This document shows positions 10,837 through 25,097 of a DNA stretch of 64,000 nucleotides, in pieces; position 1 is the stretch's first letter, and each line of letters opens with the position of its first letter. This DNA is from Delphinus delphis (taxonomy: Eukaryota > Chordata > Mammalia > Artiodactyla > Delphinidae). Position numbers and translations under genes: made by a program. The DNA lies in assembly GCF_949987515.2 (NCBI RefSeq), contig NC_082686.1, forward strand, positions 48,957,559 to 49,021,558, written 5' to 3'. The notes beneath the pieces were generated by a model. It saw only the letters and a list, made by a program, of their open reading frames with translations, ran no database searches and was not told the DNA's origin.

Positions 10837-11784
10837 AAAATGCTTGCGTCTAGAGTGGGACTGAGGATGAGTGATGGGGGTGGATTATTGTTAGATAGAG
10901 CATCCATGTGAATGTCAAGAGCTCCAGAAATGACAAGGGGAACAGGGCAGAGAAAAAGACTAGTGCTGAGCCTTCAGTGAGTGGGGGTCGATAATGGGAT
11001 GTCAGTACTTGAAAAAGAGTTTTGGGAAATTTAGCAGGATGGCTGGAGTTCTTGAAGGAGGAAGGTTAAGACTCATTTGTAAACAGCAGTGAGAAGCAAA
11101 GTTCTGGCCCTGATGTATGAGTAAAAAAAGTAGCTGCCACTTGAGAGAGCTACAGAGGTTGAGTATATATGGGAGTTTGCTGATTATAATTCAGGAATCC
11201 CACATGGCACAGTAGGAGGGCTTTGGGGGGGCTAGAGAAAGTAGATCAGAGGTTCAGAACAGAATGGGGTGACAGTTTAAGAGATAATGGACAGCTAAGA
11301 GAACCTTAGGTTTCTGATTAGTTTAAGTACAGAGAGGGGGGCAGTGAGCGCAGAGTGAAAACTTTAATGAATGAGGGGAAGGTCTGTTGACAGCAAAGAG
11401 TATGTCAGGAGGCAAACAGGGATGTGAAATTTGATGTGATTAGTCCTACTGGTCTCTTAGAAGAGGGTGTTTCAAGCTGTGGTCCTGATCCTTTCTGCAG
11501 CTCCTGCCCCTTTGGTGTGTTTGGCTGGGAAATTGAGGCCAGATAAAGAGCCATTTAATATTTTATTTTTCATTACTGGCAGTCCTTTGTAGAACCAGTA
11601 TAATCTGAATTTCAGTCACATCTTATTTGGCTTCTATGTTGAGTCATAGCTTAAAACTAAAGTTTCACTTAGATATTCTAAAAGTGGAAAGGACTGTTAT
11701 TAGAATATTCATCTCTTTACAACGTATGTGTTTATTCGTCATAACAAGAAGTACAATTCAAAGCACCGTTTCTTGTATCAGTAA

Positions 11785-13122
<1,338 letters not shown>

Positions 13123-13827
13123 GTAAGGTCTCTACAAGCTTGGCAGCAGACGGTGGACCAGCATCTAAGTTCCTGCCGTCCTGATGTTCCTCCCGTATCA
13201 AGTACTCTGGTGCCATCTAACCCTCCATTATTCACCCAAAGTCAGGAGCCCTCTTCTGATCAAAACTCTGATTGGTTCATTGCTCCTGATGAAGCTTCTC
13301 AAGAGAAATCCTTACCAGAATTCCCAGACTCTGGTTTTCATTCCTCCTTAACAGAACAAGTTCACTGTTTACAGGATCCTTTGGATTTTGAAAAAAGTTC
13401 CACAGAAGGTAGTGAAAGTTCCATAATGGGGAATTCCATTGACACAGTCAAATATGGCAAAGAGTCAGATATAGGGGATGTTAGTGAAGAGCATGGTGAA
13501 TGGAGTAAGGAAAGCTCAAACAATGAGCAGGATAATAGTCTGCTTGAACAGTATCTAACTTCAGTTCAACAGCTAGATGATGCTGATGAGAGGACACATT
13601 TTGATGAAGGGACGGGAGATAGTAAGCTTCACATAGCTCGTTCCCCTGAAAAGTTAGATGTCTTGTCTGACAGTGCTTCTGTAGATGACACTCACGGCAT
13701 ATCTCCTACTTTGCAAGATGAAATCAATCAGACACCAGAGAATTGTGAATTAAATGCAGAAGTTCAAGGGCAGCAGTCAGAATGTAATTCTACATTTCAG
13801 GTATTGCACGTTGGTATTATTGTGTAG
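13123..13827 (+). CDS. CEP97: CEP97 last coding exon with stop codon
   Basis: The exon opens with [15 protein letters not shown] and encodes 234 residues, then TAG at 13825-13827. After the end of the coiled coil the protein is acidic and Ser-rich ([20 protein letters not shown], then [17 protein letters not shown]), which suggests a disordered tail. The end, [10 protein letters not shown], closely matches what I remember of the human C-terminus, so the apparent donor-like 'caggta' at 13798 is read through. The upstream part of this exon falls in the CCP110-binding region of the human protein. Confidence 0.94.
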   Translation, partial: VRSLQAWQQTVDQHLSSCRPDVPPVSSTLVPSNPPLFTQSQEPSSDQNSDWFIAPDEASQEKSLPEFPDSGFHSSLTEQVHCLQDPLDFEKSSTEGSESSIMGNSIDTVKYGKESDIGDVSEEHGEWSKESSNNEQDNSLLEQYLTSVQQLDDADERTHFDEGTGDSKLHIARSPEKLDVLSDSASVDDTHGISPTLQDEINQTPENCELNAEVQGQQSECNSTFQVLHVGIIV

Positions 13828-16800
13828 CATGTCTTGTTGTTTGGGAAGCAGAAGTCCACTTAATTTAAGAATATTTTCAGTTGGCTTTTTTTGGGAAAGA
13901 AGAATATTTCTCCCAATTTTGTTACTATTTATATGGAATTTATATTCTTGTCTCACATTTTCCACATCTTAGGTACTAAGCTGAATCTTCATTTTGACTT
14001 AGTTAGCTTTTTACTTAAGCTGTAATGTATCAAACAATATTCATATTGAAAGCCACATGCCCTTTATTAACAACTAAATTGAATCAACAGTGTTCCTGTG
14101 TTTTTATGTATTCATTTCCTTTCAAAAATAAACTAGACCCAATAAAGATGTTAAAAAATAAATAAATAAATAAACTAGAATACCTTAAAGAAGATAGAAA
14201 ATTTTACCTTAAAGATATAAATAAGAGAATTTTAATTCTTCTGTATGTGAGGAAATTAATTATGTAGTGAGGAATGCAGTTGGTTACAGTGAACATAAAT
14301 GACAAATGTAAGGATTGTGAACTACTGAAATTTGCCATCCTCCTTGGAGTAAGAACATGTGTTTTTAAGCCTTTTTCCTCCCTTATGAGTCAAGAGAAGC
14401 CTTCTTGTAAGAGAATAGGGAGAAGAGGTAAGATTATATGATTTTTCAGTGGGAATGATTAGATTGTCTCACGGAAAACTTTAGTTAATGCCATGTATCA
14501 GTTTTAACATATGAAGCAAAGTGTTCCATCCAGAATTAAAGTCAAGCTTATTTAAAGAGGCAACACAAGACTATTTCTCTTAGGTATAGGCTCCATTCAC
14601 TTGGAATAATGTCACAGCAAACATTCATTATCTTTTCATTTAGTGATTTTTTTTACCCCTTAGATAAGCACTTATGTGCCAATATATTGCCAGAAATTAA
14701 TGTTCGTTTTCTTTGTTCCTGCTTTATATTTGCTTATGTTTTTCAGCAGAGACCCATGATCATTTACTTCACTCTTGATCTCTGCCTCATAGAAAAGAAC
14801 ATTTAAAATAATACCAATGGTAGAATATGAAAGACATTTTTTTAAGGACTATTTTCTATCTAAATCTCTGAAAAAGTGCCGCATTCAGAAGACAGTTTAA
14901 TGGTGGTAAAGAAAAAATAAACCTCATTTATTTCTTTACTTATTAAAAGAATATATGTCTGTAACTCCAGGAAGAAATGATAATATTGTGTTTGAATATT
15001 ATAGATAGATGCATTCGCAAATCAAGGATAATTTTTGGAAGCTTGATGTTTTAATCTTTGAGAATGTTCTGATATCATTGAACAACACATATCTGACTTC
15101 CCCCCAATCTATGGACGTACAGTGATTTAAAACTATGGCAATACTTAACTGTTCTCTAAATTTAGGTGCTAAATATGTATTCATTATGCAGTTACAGTCA
15201 CTAGGTCCCCTTCTTTGAAGTTATATAAAATAAAAGCTGGTCCTTCCAAGAATAAAGTCAGGGATCACATGTTATACTTTGTTGATGGTTAGAAACATTT
15301 CTCCAGTATGGGTAAGATGCATTTTTCTCGGTTTATAAATATGTAGCACTCAGGTTGAGAAGACTTGGATTTCATTCTCAGAAATCCAGAATCTCTTGCA
15401 AAGGAAATATTTTCTGTCTCATAAACAAAATAGCAGTCTTACATTCAAAGAATTTTCCCTAGCAAAGCATGTATAACATTGAACGCATGTTAAATAAAAG
15501 TAGAATTTTAAACTTTTTGAATAATGCTAATTACCTTTTATGAATGGTTTTGAATTTTCTTCTTAAATCTACCCTATTTTTCTATTTTACAGTTAAGTGC
15601 CTCATTTGCTGCCCATAGTTAGACAAAGGAAAACCAACTTGCACTGCACTAGTACCAAAGTGCTGCTTCATGGTACATTAATTTCTCATAAAAGCTTCTG
15701 AAATGTCGTGGTTCAGTATTACCTAAGTAGGTTTCTCCTGACATCTCCTCCCTCTTCTCTTTTTTTGAGAAATGGCAAAACACAACTGAATTCATTTGAA
15801 CATCAGCATTTGTCAGCAAGATTTTCTTTTTTACCTTTGTGTTATTTTTCTAGCCCATAAATGGTATTCAACATACTTTTATTTTGAAATTGACAGAATA
15901 TGATAATGACTAATACTCTGCTGTATTTAACTTCACTGGTTTTGAAGTGCAAGAATATTAAGTAGCCCCCCAACCTTAACTGTACAGATTATCTTGAATG
16001 TAAATAGGATGAAAATAATGTAAACTATACCCCCAACCTAGACCTGGCTGGCACACTGTAATTAAAATAATTTATTTAATTAAGATATTTGGTCTTAACT
16101 CTGGGCTATTCATTGGTGTGGCTGAAGAGGGAATGGGCCTAGTAAGGTTTGAGAAGTTGAGCTTTAACACAGTCTTTGTGTTTTTCTAATAGGAGAGGTT
16201 TAGTTCAGCTGTGCTATTTTAGTTCAGTTCTCTTGATTTTTGGACATTCAATATATCAATTAAATATTCCTTCAGAATCATACCATGTGAGAATTGTAAG
16301 GAACCTTAGGGATTGTCTATTCTAATCTCTTTGTTTTAAAGATGAAACTAAAGCACAGAGAACTTCGATGACTTTTCTGAGGTTATAGCTAGTTTATAGA
16401 AAAAAAACTGTGGAAACTTAAACGTTATTGTATTCCAAAATGTTATTATATACTTTCTATTATTCTTTACATTTAGTAAGTGAGTAAGAAAGTCTCTACA
16501 TATTTTTCATTCTCTTTGAAAGACAAAAAATACTTCTAAGAGAGCTAGAACTCTACCACTCAAGGCAGAGTTGCTTGTAGAAAACAACTGATTCATTCAG
16601 AACCCTAAGTGAATTTTCTCCAAGAAATGTGATTTGATTAAAATGGTTCTTAAAGAGTAACGCAGTAGAAACTAACATTTTGAAAGAATAACTGCATCTT
16701 GGAGTCTATTTTTTGATGACAAGAAGTATAACAGATTGCTGAGATATATAAAATTTTCTAGTGAAAAGCTAGTTTGATTATATTTCATCTTCAGTTTTAC

Positions 16801-17880
16801 AGAATAACAGATTTAAAGTTTTAACTCTCCTGGTGTGCAGAAAGCTTCAATCATGACAGTTGATATATAAACAATACAGTTTGGTTTTTATAAATTCAAT
16901 TATAAAAGGCCTTATAATATGCATGTTTTTAGGAAAATATTTAGCCACACAGTTATTAATATGTATGCAGAATACTTTATTCTTGAATTCTTGAGTGTGG
17001 ATTTTTCTTTTCTTTTGTTTTAGATTATTTTAAATATACAAATACCATAATAGTGTATTTTTCTGTTATCTACTTAAGACAGATCTATTTCCACTTTTAA
17101 TAAGTATTTTCAGAAACAACATGGACTGAAGATATCATACTATCTCCCTTGGTCGTTTTTTGGGCATCAATTCTTAGAGTTGGATTTATAACAATAACAT
17201 AAAATATAAAAAAAATTTTTTTCTGGACAATTAAGACATAAAAAGGGAAAATATAAAATAAGTCTGATCAATTTCCCACTTGTAAATGAAAAGTAATTGT
17301 TTAATATATATTTTTATTTTGCCACATACCTTATTGAGGAATATTTATTATAATATTTTAACTTTTAAATATGTGACCCCCTCATTTATGAAATAAAGCA
17401 GAAAAGGTCTGTAAGGAATATTCTAAACATTTTTAGTGATACTGTTTTCATTGATCAAACCTATTGTGCCATATTAAATTTAAAAGTCAAGTAAACAGAG
17501 TAGTTCTCACAGCCTTGGAGAGAAACAGATAATTAACTATCTTTTAAAAATAAAGTGCTTTTAATTTGTGTATGAGTAGAAATCATACTATAATTTAATT
17601 CCTTAGTTCATTTTAGTGGATAGCAGGAATCACTCTATAGTGGCTTTGTTCATTTTCTAATTAAATTTCTTTGAATGTTTTGTAATAATTTCAATGTTGA
17701 CAGTATGAGTTTAAAAATAATATGATTTTTCACTATTTTTAGATTTCTCTTTAATTTTATTGTAGAAATAGTAGATGATTTAAAGTGGTTGTGGATTGTT
17801 TTATGAAGGCTTAATTTATATTATACTTATTTAATTTGTGTTTGAGTCTCTAATGCTAAATAAAAAGTTTGTACATTTGT
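13828..17880 (+). other. CEP97: Probable CEP97 3' UTR (repeat-free)
   Basis: About 4 kb of AT-rich sequence after the stop codon has no SINE or L1 copy that I can recognise, although the window averages one SINE per 1.8 kb. Several AATAAA motifs occur (14127, 14141, 17859). The last is followed by a GT-rich stretch, as at real cleavage sites. An AAAT microsatellite lies at about 14153-14175. The UTR is inferred from position, composition and lack of insertions, not from transcripts. Confidence 0.55.
17859..17864 (+). terminator. Candidate CEP97 poly(A) signal
   Basis: AATAAA is followed within 15-30 bases by T- and GT-rich sequence (gtttgtacatttgtttgagt). It is the last good signal before the first SINE of the spacer. 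Use of 14127 or 14141 for a shorter transcript is possible. Confidence 0.5.
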
Positions 17881-17987
17881 TTGAGTGATTCATCTGTTTA
17901 TTATAGTGATTAGTAGTAATGGTTGTTATTCATTGTGCTTGTAATTATTGGGTAATTAAATAAAATTCAGAACATATTGCAGATAGT

Positions 17988-18104
17988 TTTTTTTTTTTTT
18001 TTTTTGGCTGTACTGCATGGCATGTGGGATCTTAGTTCCCTGACCAGGGATTGAACCCGTGCCCCTTGCAGTGGAAGCATGGAGTCATAACCACTGGACA
18101 GCTA
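17988..18104 (-). mobile_element. Head-only tRNA-type SINE
   Basis: The inverted copy has a long T-tract, 'ttagttccctgaccagggat' and a degraded head (ataaccactggacagctaga). It is the first insertion after the CEP97 3' UTR. Confidence 0.85.
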
Positions 18105-18389
18105 GATACAAATTCTAAGGAAGGTCCAGAGTATTGTTATATAAGTGAATTTACCGTAAAACAATCCTAGCCGTATGAAAGGAATGCTAATTTAGTTTGG
18201 TATAAATTTCATTATTTCCAGGATACTTACTGGAATTCTCTGGGTAGAGAAGAGCAGATATCCCTCAAAGAGCATAGGTGACACTGCCAGTTGCTGTTGA
18301 AACAGTGGGTGCTGAAAGTGTTAGGGAGGGAGGGAGTAAATATAGCAGAAGCCTTCTCATTTGACACAGTTAGGACTGTAGTTGGTTGG

Positions 18390-19009
18390 TGTTATGGACT
18401 GAATTGTATCCCCCCGCCCCAAATTCATATGTTGAAGCCCTAACCCCCAAAGTGATTGCATTTGGAGGTAAGGACTTTAAAGAGGTAATTAAGGTTAAAT
18501 GAGGTCATAAGGATGGGGCCGTAATCCAATAGGACTGGTATCCCTGTAAGAAGAGGAAGAGGCACAAGAAATTGTCTGGGCATCATGCCTAGAAGAAAGG
18601 GCATTGGAGGACACAGCAAGAAGGCAGCCATCTGCAAGCCAGGAAGAGAGGTCTCATCAGACACCAAACCTGCTGGCACCTTGATCTTGGACTCCAGCCT
18701 CCAGAAATACGAGAAAACAAATTTATGTTGTTTTAAGTCACTCAATCAGTGGAATTTTTTTTTTTTTTTTTTAAGCGGTACGCGGGCCTCTCACTGTTGT
18801 GGCCTCTCCCATTGCGGAGCACAGGCTCCGGACGCGCAGGCTCAGCGTCCATGGCTCACGGGCCCAGCCGCTCTGCAGCATGTGGGATCTTCCCGAACCG
18901 GGGCACGAACCCACGCCCCCTGCATCGGCAGGCGGACTCTCAACCACTGTGCTACCAGGGAAGCCCAATCAGTGGAATTTTATTATGGCATCCTAAGCAC
19001 AATAATACA
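18390..19009 (+). mobile_element. MLT1-like LTR split by a SINE
   Basis: The LTR starts TGTTATGGACTGAATTGTAT, contains 'tgaagccctaacccccaaag' and 'accttgatcttggactccag', and ends in 'aataataca'. These are features of the ERVL-MaLR MLT1 LTR. An imperfect 5-bp flanking repeat (gttgg/gttgt) is compatible with its insertion. The SINE at 18759-18965 interrupts it. It is an old solitary LTR with no coding potential. Confidence 0.85.
18759..18965 (-). mobile_element. Short CHR-type SINE inside the MLT1-like LTR
   Basis: An inverted full-length copy with a perfect 16-bp target duplication caatcagtggaatttt at 18743-18758 and 18966-18981. The insertion therefore post-dates the LTR. Confidence 0.94.
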
Positions 19010-20095
19010 GTTGTTTAGTTAAAAATTGATTAGAGCAGGAAATAAAAGATGATATATATATCTTAAAATTTAAAAAAATTCTTTATTGAAATATAATTGA
19101 CATAAAATGAACAGCATATATTTAAAGTGGACACTGATACATTTGACACATGCCCATAACACCATCACAACAGTCAAGAAAATGAACATATTTATCACCC
19201 CTGAAAGATAAATCATTTCATAACCCTTCCTTCTGCTTTGGTTTCTTTTACTCAGCATAATTATTTAGCGATTCACCTGATAGTTTATTCTTTTTTATTG
19301 TTGAGTCGTATTCCATTGTATGTATTTGCTATGATGTGTTTTTGAGTTTTTTTCCAACTTTATTACAATTTTTCTTCTAGTTTTATTGAGAAATACTTGA
19401 CATACAACATTGTGTAAGTTTAAGGTGTACAATGTTTATCACAATAAGGTTAGCTAACATATCCATTATCTCACAGTTACAATTTTGTGTGTGTGTGTTA
19501 TGTGTTGAGAACTTCTAAGATCTATTCTCTTAGCAGTTGTCAAAGAGTTTTATGGTATCATGTCTTATGTTTAAATATCATTTTGAGTTAATTTTTGTGA
19601 GTGGCATAAGATAGGGGTCTGGTTTCATTCTTTGGCATATGGATATCCAGTTTTCCCAACATCATTTATTGAAGAGACTATCCTTTCCCAATTGAGTATT
19701 CTTGGCTCTTGTCAAATATTAGTTGACTGTATATGCAAAGGTTTATTTCTGGGCTCTCAGTTCTGTTCCATTGGTCTATGTGTCTGTTTTTATGCCAGTG
19801 CCATACTGTTTTGATTACTATCGCTTTGTAATCAGGAAGTGTGATGCCTCCTACTTTGTTCTTTTTTCTCAGTTTTGGCTTTTTGGGTTCTTTTGTCGTT
19901 CCATATGACTTTTAGGATTGTTTTTTCTACTTCTGTAAAATGATGCCATTGGAATCTTGTTAGGGATTGCAATCTATAGATGGCTCTGGGTAATTTAGAT
20001 GTTTAACAATATTAACCTTCTAATCTATGAACACAGGATATCTTTCCATTTATTTGTGTCTTCCTCAAGTTCTTTCATCAATGTCTTACAGTTTC

Positions 20096-20441
20096 TTTTT
20101 TTTTTAATTTTTTAAATTTCTGGCTGCATTGGGTCTTTGTTGCTGCGCATGGGCTTTCTCTAGTTGCGGCGAGTGGAAGCTACTCTTCATTGCGGTGCAT
20201 AGGCTTCTCATTATGGTGGCTTCTCTTGTTGTGGAGCACAGGCTCTAGGCACACAGGCTTCAGTAGTTGTGGCATGTGGGCTTAGTAGTTGTGGCTCACA
20301 GGCTCTAGAGTGCAGGCTCAGTAGTTGTGGCACACAGGCTTAGTTGCTCCACGGCATGTGGGATCTTCCCAGACCAGGGCTTGAACCTGTGTCCCCTGCA
20401 TTGGCAGGCAGATTCTTAACCACTGTGCCACCAGGGAAGTC
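20096..20441 (-). mobile_element. Long CHR-type SINE in L1
   Basis: A full-length inverted copy (ggctgcattgggtctttgtt to ccaccagggaagt) flanked by cttacagtttc at 20085-20095 and 20442-20452. Confidence 0.9.
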
Positions 20442-20551
20442 CTTACAGTTTCCAGTGTAAAGAAGTTCACCTCCTTGGTTAAATTTATTCCAAAGTGTAT
20501 GTATGTGTGTAGTTGATTCACTTTGCTTTACAGCAAAAACTAACACACCAT

Positions 20552-20753
20552 CGTATTTTTTTTTTTTTTTTTTTTTTGAGGTATGCAGGCCTCTCACTGT
20601 TGTGGCCTCTCCCGTTGCAGAGCACAGGCTCCAGCCATGGCTCACGGGCCCAGCTGCTCTGTGGCATGCGGGATCCTCCCGGACCGGGGCACGAACCCGT
20701 GTCCCCTGCATCGGCAGGCAGACTCCCAACCACTGCGCCACCAGGGGAGCCCC
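20552..20753 (-). mobile_element. Short CHR-type SINE with internal deletion
   Basis: The inverted copy has a long T-tract and a consensus-like head, but lacks about 17 bp in the body (cacaggctccagccatggct joins directly), compared with the other short copies here. The flanking repeat catcgtatt/cattgtatt is imperfect. Confidence 0.88.
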
Positions 20754-21182
20754 ATTGTATTGTTTTTGATGCTATTGTGATGGGATTGTTTTTTTCTTTT
20801 TCAGAGAGTTTGTTATTAGTGTATAGAAATGCAGCTGATTTTTGTATATTGATTTTGTATCCTGCAACTTTTCACTTGTATTCATTGATTAGTTCTAATG
20901 GCTTTTTGGTAGCATCTTTAGGGTTTTTTTTTTTTTTGTATAGGATAATGTCATCTGCAAACAGACTGTTTTACTTTTTCCTGATTTGGATACTTTTTTT
21001 TTCCTTTTTCTTGCATGATTGCGTTGGCTAGGACTTCAGTATTATGTTGAATAGGAGTGGTGAGAGTGGGCACCCTTATTCCTGATGTTAGAGGAAAAGC
21101 TTTGAGCTTTTCACTATTGAGTATGATGTTGGATATGGGCTTGTCATACGTAGCATTTATTATGTTGAGGTATGTTCCTTTT

Positions 21183-21534
21183 TTAAAAATAAATTAATTA
21201 ATTTATTTAATTTTTGGCTGCATTGGGTCTTCCTTGCTGCACGTGGGCTTTCTTCAGTTGCGTTGAGCATGGGCTAATCTTTGTTGCAATGCGTGGGCTT
21301 CTCATCATGGTGGCTTCTCTTGTTGTGGAGCACAGGCTCTAGGCATGCAGCCTTCAGTAGTTGCAGCACGTGGGCTCAGTAGTTGTGGCTCACGGGCTCT
21401 AGAGAGCAGGCTCAGTAGTTGTGGTGCACGGGCTTAGTTGCTCTGGCATGTGGGATCTTCCAGGACCAGAGCTCAAGCCCGAGTCCCTTTCATTGGCAGG
21501 CAGATTCTTAACCACTGCCCCACCAGGGAAGTCC
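21183..21534 (-). mobile_element. Long CHR-type SINE in L1
   Basis: The inverted copy is flanked by a 17-bp duplication (tgaggtatgttcctttt at 21166-21182, one mismatch at 21535-21551). Confidence 0.9.
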
Positions 21535-21776
21535 TGAGGTATATTCCTTTTATACTCAGTTGGTTGAGAGTTTTTTGTCATGAATAGATGTTGATTTTGT
21601 CAACTGCTTTTTCTGCTTAAATGATCATCTGATTTTTGTCTATCATTCTATTAATGTGATGTATCACATTTATATTTTAAATTATATATTATATATGTTT
21701 ATATATATAATATATATTTGTATATATTTATATATAATTATTATGTATATCATATGTAATATATAATTATTATATA

Positions 21777-22000
21777 CAGTTGACACTTGAACAACACAGG
21801 AGTTAGAGGTGCCAACCCCCCTGCAACGGCAAAAATCCTGGTATAACTTTACAGTCAGCCCTTTGTATCCACAGTTCCACCTCGGAGGGTTCAACTAACT
21901 GAGGATTGCGTAATACTGCAGTATGTATTTATTGTAAAAATCCTGTGTATAAGTGGACGGACGTATGCAGTCTAAACCCGTGTTGTTCAAGGGTCAACTG
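21777..22000 (+). mobile_element. DNA transposon (MITE-like) with TA target duplication
   Basis: The 224-bp element begins CAGTTGACACTTGAACAACA and ends in the near-perfect inverse complement (gttgttcaagggtcaactg). It is flanked by TA on each side, which is typical of Tc1/mariner-Tigger insertions. It has no coding potential. A related copy lies at 45210-45443. Confidence 0.88.
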
Positions 22001-22037
22001 TATATATAAACGTGAAGTATCATATTTGTATTTTATT

Positions 22038-22166
22038 CTATTCTATTTTTATTTTTTTGGCCACGGTGTGCAGCATGCAGGATCTTAGTTCCCCGACCAG
22101 TGGTCAAACCCATGCCCCCTGCAGTGGAAGTGCAGAGTCTTAACCACTGGACCACCAGGGAAATCT
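22038..22166 (-). mobile_element. Head-only tRNA-type SINE
   Basis: The inverted copy contains 'cttagttccccgaccagtgg' and 'taaccactggaccaccaggg'. It lies in the AT-rich tract just after the DNA transposon. Confidence 0.85.
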
Positions 22167-23640
22167 CTTATATTTGTATTTTAAATTATATAGTATATAT
22201 AAATTATATATTTGCATATATCATGTAATTATATATTATACATTATATAATACATATAATTATTTAATAATATATAATTATAATAATGTCAGGTATATAT
22301 ACATACATATTATATATTTGTATGTTATATAATTATATTTATGTAATATTTATGTAATATATAAATAAATATCTATTATATATAACTTATATATATTTGT
22401 GTTTGTTGAAAGATCATCCTTGCATGGTGTATGATCCTCTTATTGTACTTTTGAATTCAGTTTGCTGGTATTTTGTTGAGGAAATTTTCACCTATATTCA
22501 TTAGGGATATTGGCCTGTAGTTTTCTTTGCTTGTATTCTTATCTGCATTTGGTATCAGCACAAAGCTGGCTTCATAAAGTGAGCTTAGGAGTGTCTTCTC
22601 TTCAACTTTTTGGAAGAGTTTGAGAAGGATTGGAATTAATTATTTAAATGTTTGATAGAATTCACCAGTGAAACCATCTGGTCCTAGACTTTTCTTTGTT
22701 GGGAGGTTTTTGATTACTGATTCAATCTCCTTACTCATTTTTGGTCTTCTCAGATGTCTTCTTAATTCACTCCTGCTAGATTTTATGTTTCTAGGAATTT
22801 CTCCATTTCTTCTAGGTTGTCTAATTTGTTGGTGTATAATTGTTCATTTTAGTCTCTATGATCCTTTGTATTTGTGTGGTATCAGTTGTAATAAGTTTTG
22901 GTATTTTGCCTTTTCATTTTCATTTGTCTCAAGATATTTTTTAATGTGCCTTTTCAGGAGTGTGTTGTTTAATTTCTATATATTTGTGAATTTTCCAGCT
23001 TTACTCCTGTGCTTGATTGCTAGTTTCATTTCACTGTGGTTGGAAAAAATACTTGATATAATTTCTATCTTATTTAATTTGTTGAGAATTGTTTTGTGAC
23101 CTAACCTACGATCTATCCTAGAAAATGTTCCATGTGCACTTGAGAAGAACGTGTGTTCTGTCACTGTTGGATGGAATGTTCTCTATGTCTGTTAGATCTA
23201 TTTGGTCTATAGTGTTGTTCAAATCTGCTGTTTCCTTATTGATTCTTTCCATGGATGATTTATCCATTGTTCAGAGCAGAGTATTAAAATTTCCAACTAT
23301 TATTGTACTATTCTTTATTTCTCTTTTTAGTTCTGTTTGTATTTGCTTTATATATTTAGGTACCACGAAGTTAGATGCATAAATACAGTTATGTCTTGGT
23401 GATGAATTGACCCCTTTATCATCATATAATGAACTTCTTTGTCTCTTTTGACCATTTGTATCTTAAAGTCTATTTTGTCTTAAGTATAGCTACTTGTGCT
23501 TTCTTTTGGTTACCATTTGCTTGAAATATCTTTTTCCATTCCTTCACACTGTGTGTGTCCTCAAAACTAAAGTGAGTCTCTTGTAGGCAGCATGTCATTG
23601 AATCTTGTTTTTTAATCCATTCAGCCATTCTTGGTCTTTT

Positions 23641-23749
23641 TTTTTTGGCTGCACCTCGTGGCATGTGGAACTTCCCCGACCAGAGATTGAACCTGTGCCC
23701 CCTGCAGTGGAAGCGTGGAGTCTTAACCACTGGACCACCAGGGAAGCCC
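23641..23749 (-). mobile_element. Head-only tRNA-type SINE in L1
   Basis: The inverted copy is flanked by cattcttggtctttt at 23626-23640 and a one-to-two-mismatch copy at 23750-23764. Confidence 0.88.
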
Positions 23750-24584
23750 CATTCTCTGTCTTTTGATTAGAGAATTAAACCATTTATATTTAAAGTTATT
23801 ATTGATAGGTAAGGACTTATTATTGCCATTTTATTAATTGTTTTCTAACTGTTTTGTAGATTCTTTTTTCCTTGCTTCGTCTTTCTATCTTCCTTTGTGA
23901 TTTGATGACTTTTTTTGTGGTGGTGTGCTTTAACTCCTTTATTGTAATCTTTTTTGTGTTTACTACAGTTTTTCTTTTGTGTGTGATTACTATGAAGCTT
24001 ACATAAAGTGTCTTATATTTTTAACATTCTGTTGTAAGCTGATAATCATTTTGATAGCATATAGAAACTTTATACTTTTAGTATACTTTTAGGTAACCTC
24101 ACATTTAGGTTATTGATGATACATTTTTAACATTGTATATCCAATAAGAAATTTTGGTAGTTACGGTTTTTGTATTTTTTTTTTGTTACAAAGCATTTAA
24201 TTTCTGGCACATTGTAAGAATTGACATTTAAAAATGAAATTATTATAACATTTTTCTAAATGTCTCATGAGAAATCAAATGCTATAATTTTATAACTACC
24301 ATAATCCATTTAAAATACATTAATACACTCTTTCATAAGAATTAGAAAATTTCCATTGTTCCTTTTTTATTAACTCATATTTCTATTCCACTATACTCCC
24401 AAAGATATTTATCCTAGAATAATATATTTTGTGTTTGAAAATATTTTGTTGATCATCATATCATGCTTATCTGTAACAATATATGCATATAAGTTTAAAT
24501 TTTAATTTTTAATTTTCTCTAACCATGAGAATTTAAATATTCTGAATTTTTTTCTGGATTAAGTTACCATTATCATTTTTAGTA

Positions 24585-25051
24585 ATGCATTCTTTTTCAT
24601 TTATTTATTTTTAAAATTTACTTAATTTTTTATTGATGTATAGTTGATATACAATATTATATAAGTTGCAGGTGTACAATATAGTGATTCACAATTTTTA
24701 AAGGTTATATTTCATTTATAGTTATTATAAAATATTTGCTATATTCCCCATGTTGTACAGTATCCTGTGGCTTATTTTATACCTAATAGTTTGTACCTCT
24801 TAATCCCCTACCCCTATATTGCCCCTCCCACCTTCCCTCTCCCCACTGGGAGCCACTAGTTTGTTCTCTGTGAATCTGCTTCTTTTTTGTTATATTCACT
24901 TAGTTTGTTGTATTTTTTAGATTCCATATATAAGCGATATCATACAGTATATATCTTTCTTTGTCTGACTTATTTCACTTAACATAATGCCCTCCAAGTC
25001 CATCCATGTTGCTGTAAATGGCAAAATTTCATTTTTTATGGCTAAGTATTC

Positions 25052-25097
<46 letters not shown>

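Larger units (their letters stand above)
21665..22400. repeat. AT-rich low-complexity tract
   Basis: Long runs of TA, ATAT and TATTTA units lie on both sides of the transposon at 21777-22000 and the SINE at 22038-22166. The tract probably expanded from AT-rich L1 sequence. Confidence 0.85.
19065..24584 (-). mobile_element. Antisense L1 region (two 3' ends, then ORF2)
   Basis: Two L1 3' UTR-like starts (about 19065 and 19378) are followed by a long inverted ORF2. The minus strand near 22976-23164 encodes an endonuclease-domain fragment, TFFSSAHGTFSRIDRRLGHK. All frames are broken. SINEs at 20096, 20552, 21183, 22038 and 23641 and a DNA transposon at 21777 interrupt it. The element seems to resume at about 25830 beyond a nested L1. 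Confidence 0.82.

Noticed and set aside
13798..13803. Possible splice donor (CAG|GTATTG) at the end of the CEP97 tail
   Set aside because: Reading through gives a C-terminus close to the remembered human one and an immediate stop; no downstream exon is needed.
22668..23382. Plus-strand hydrophobic frames (143 and 85 codons) resembling membrane proteins
   Set aside because: They are the reverse strand of L1 ORF2, which is T-rich and reads as Leu/Phe-rich peptide.
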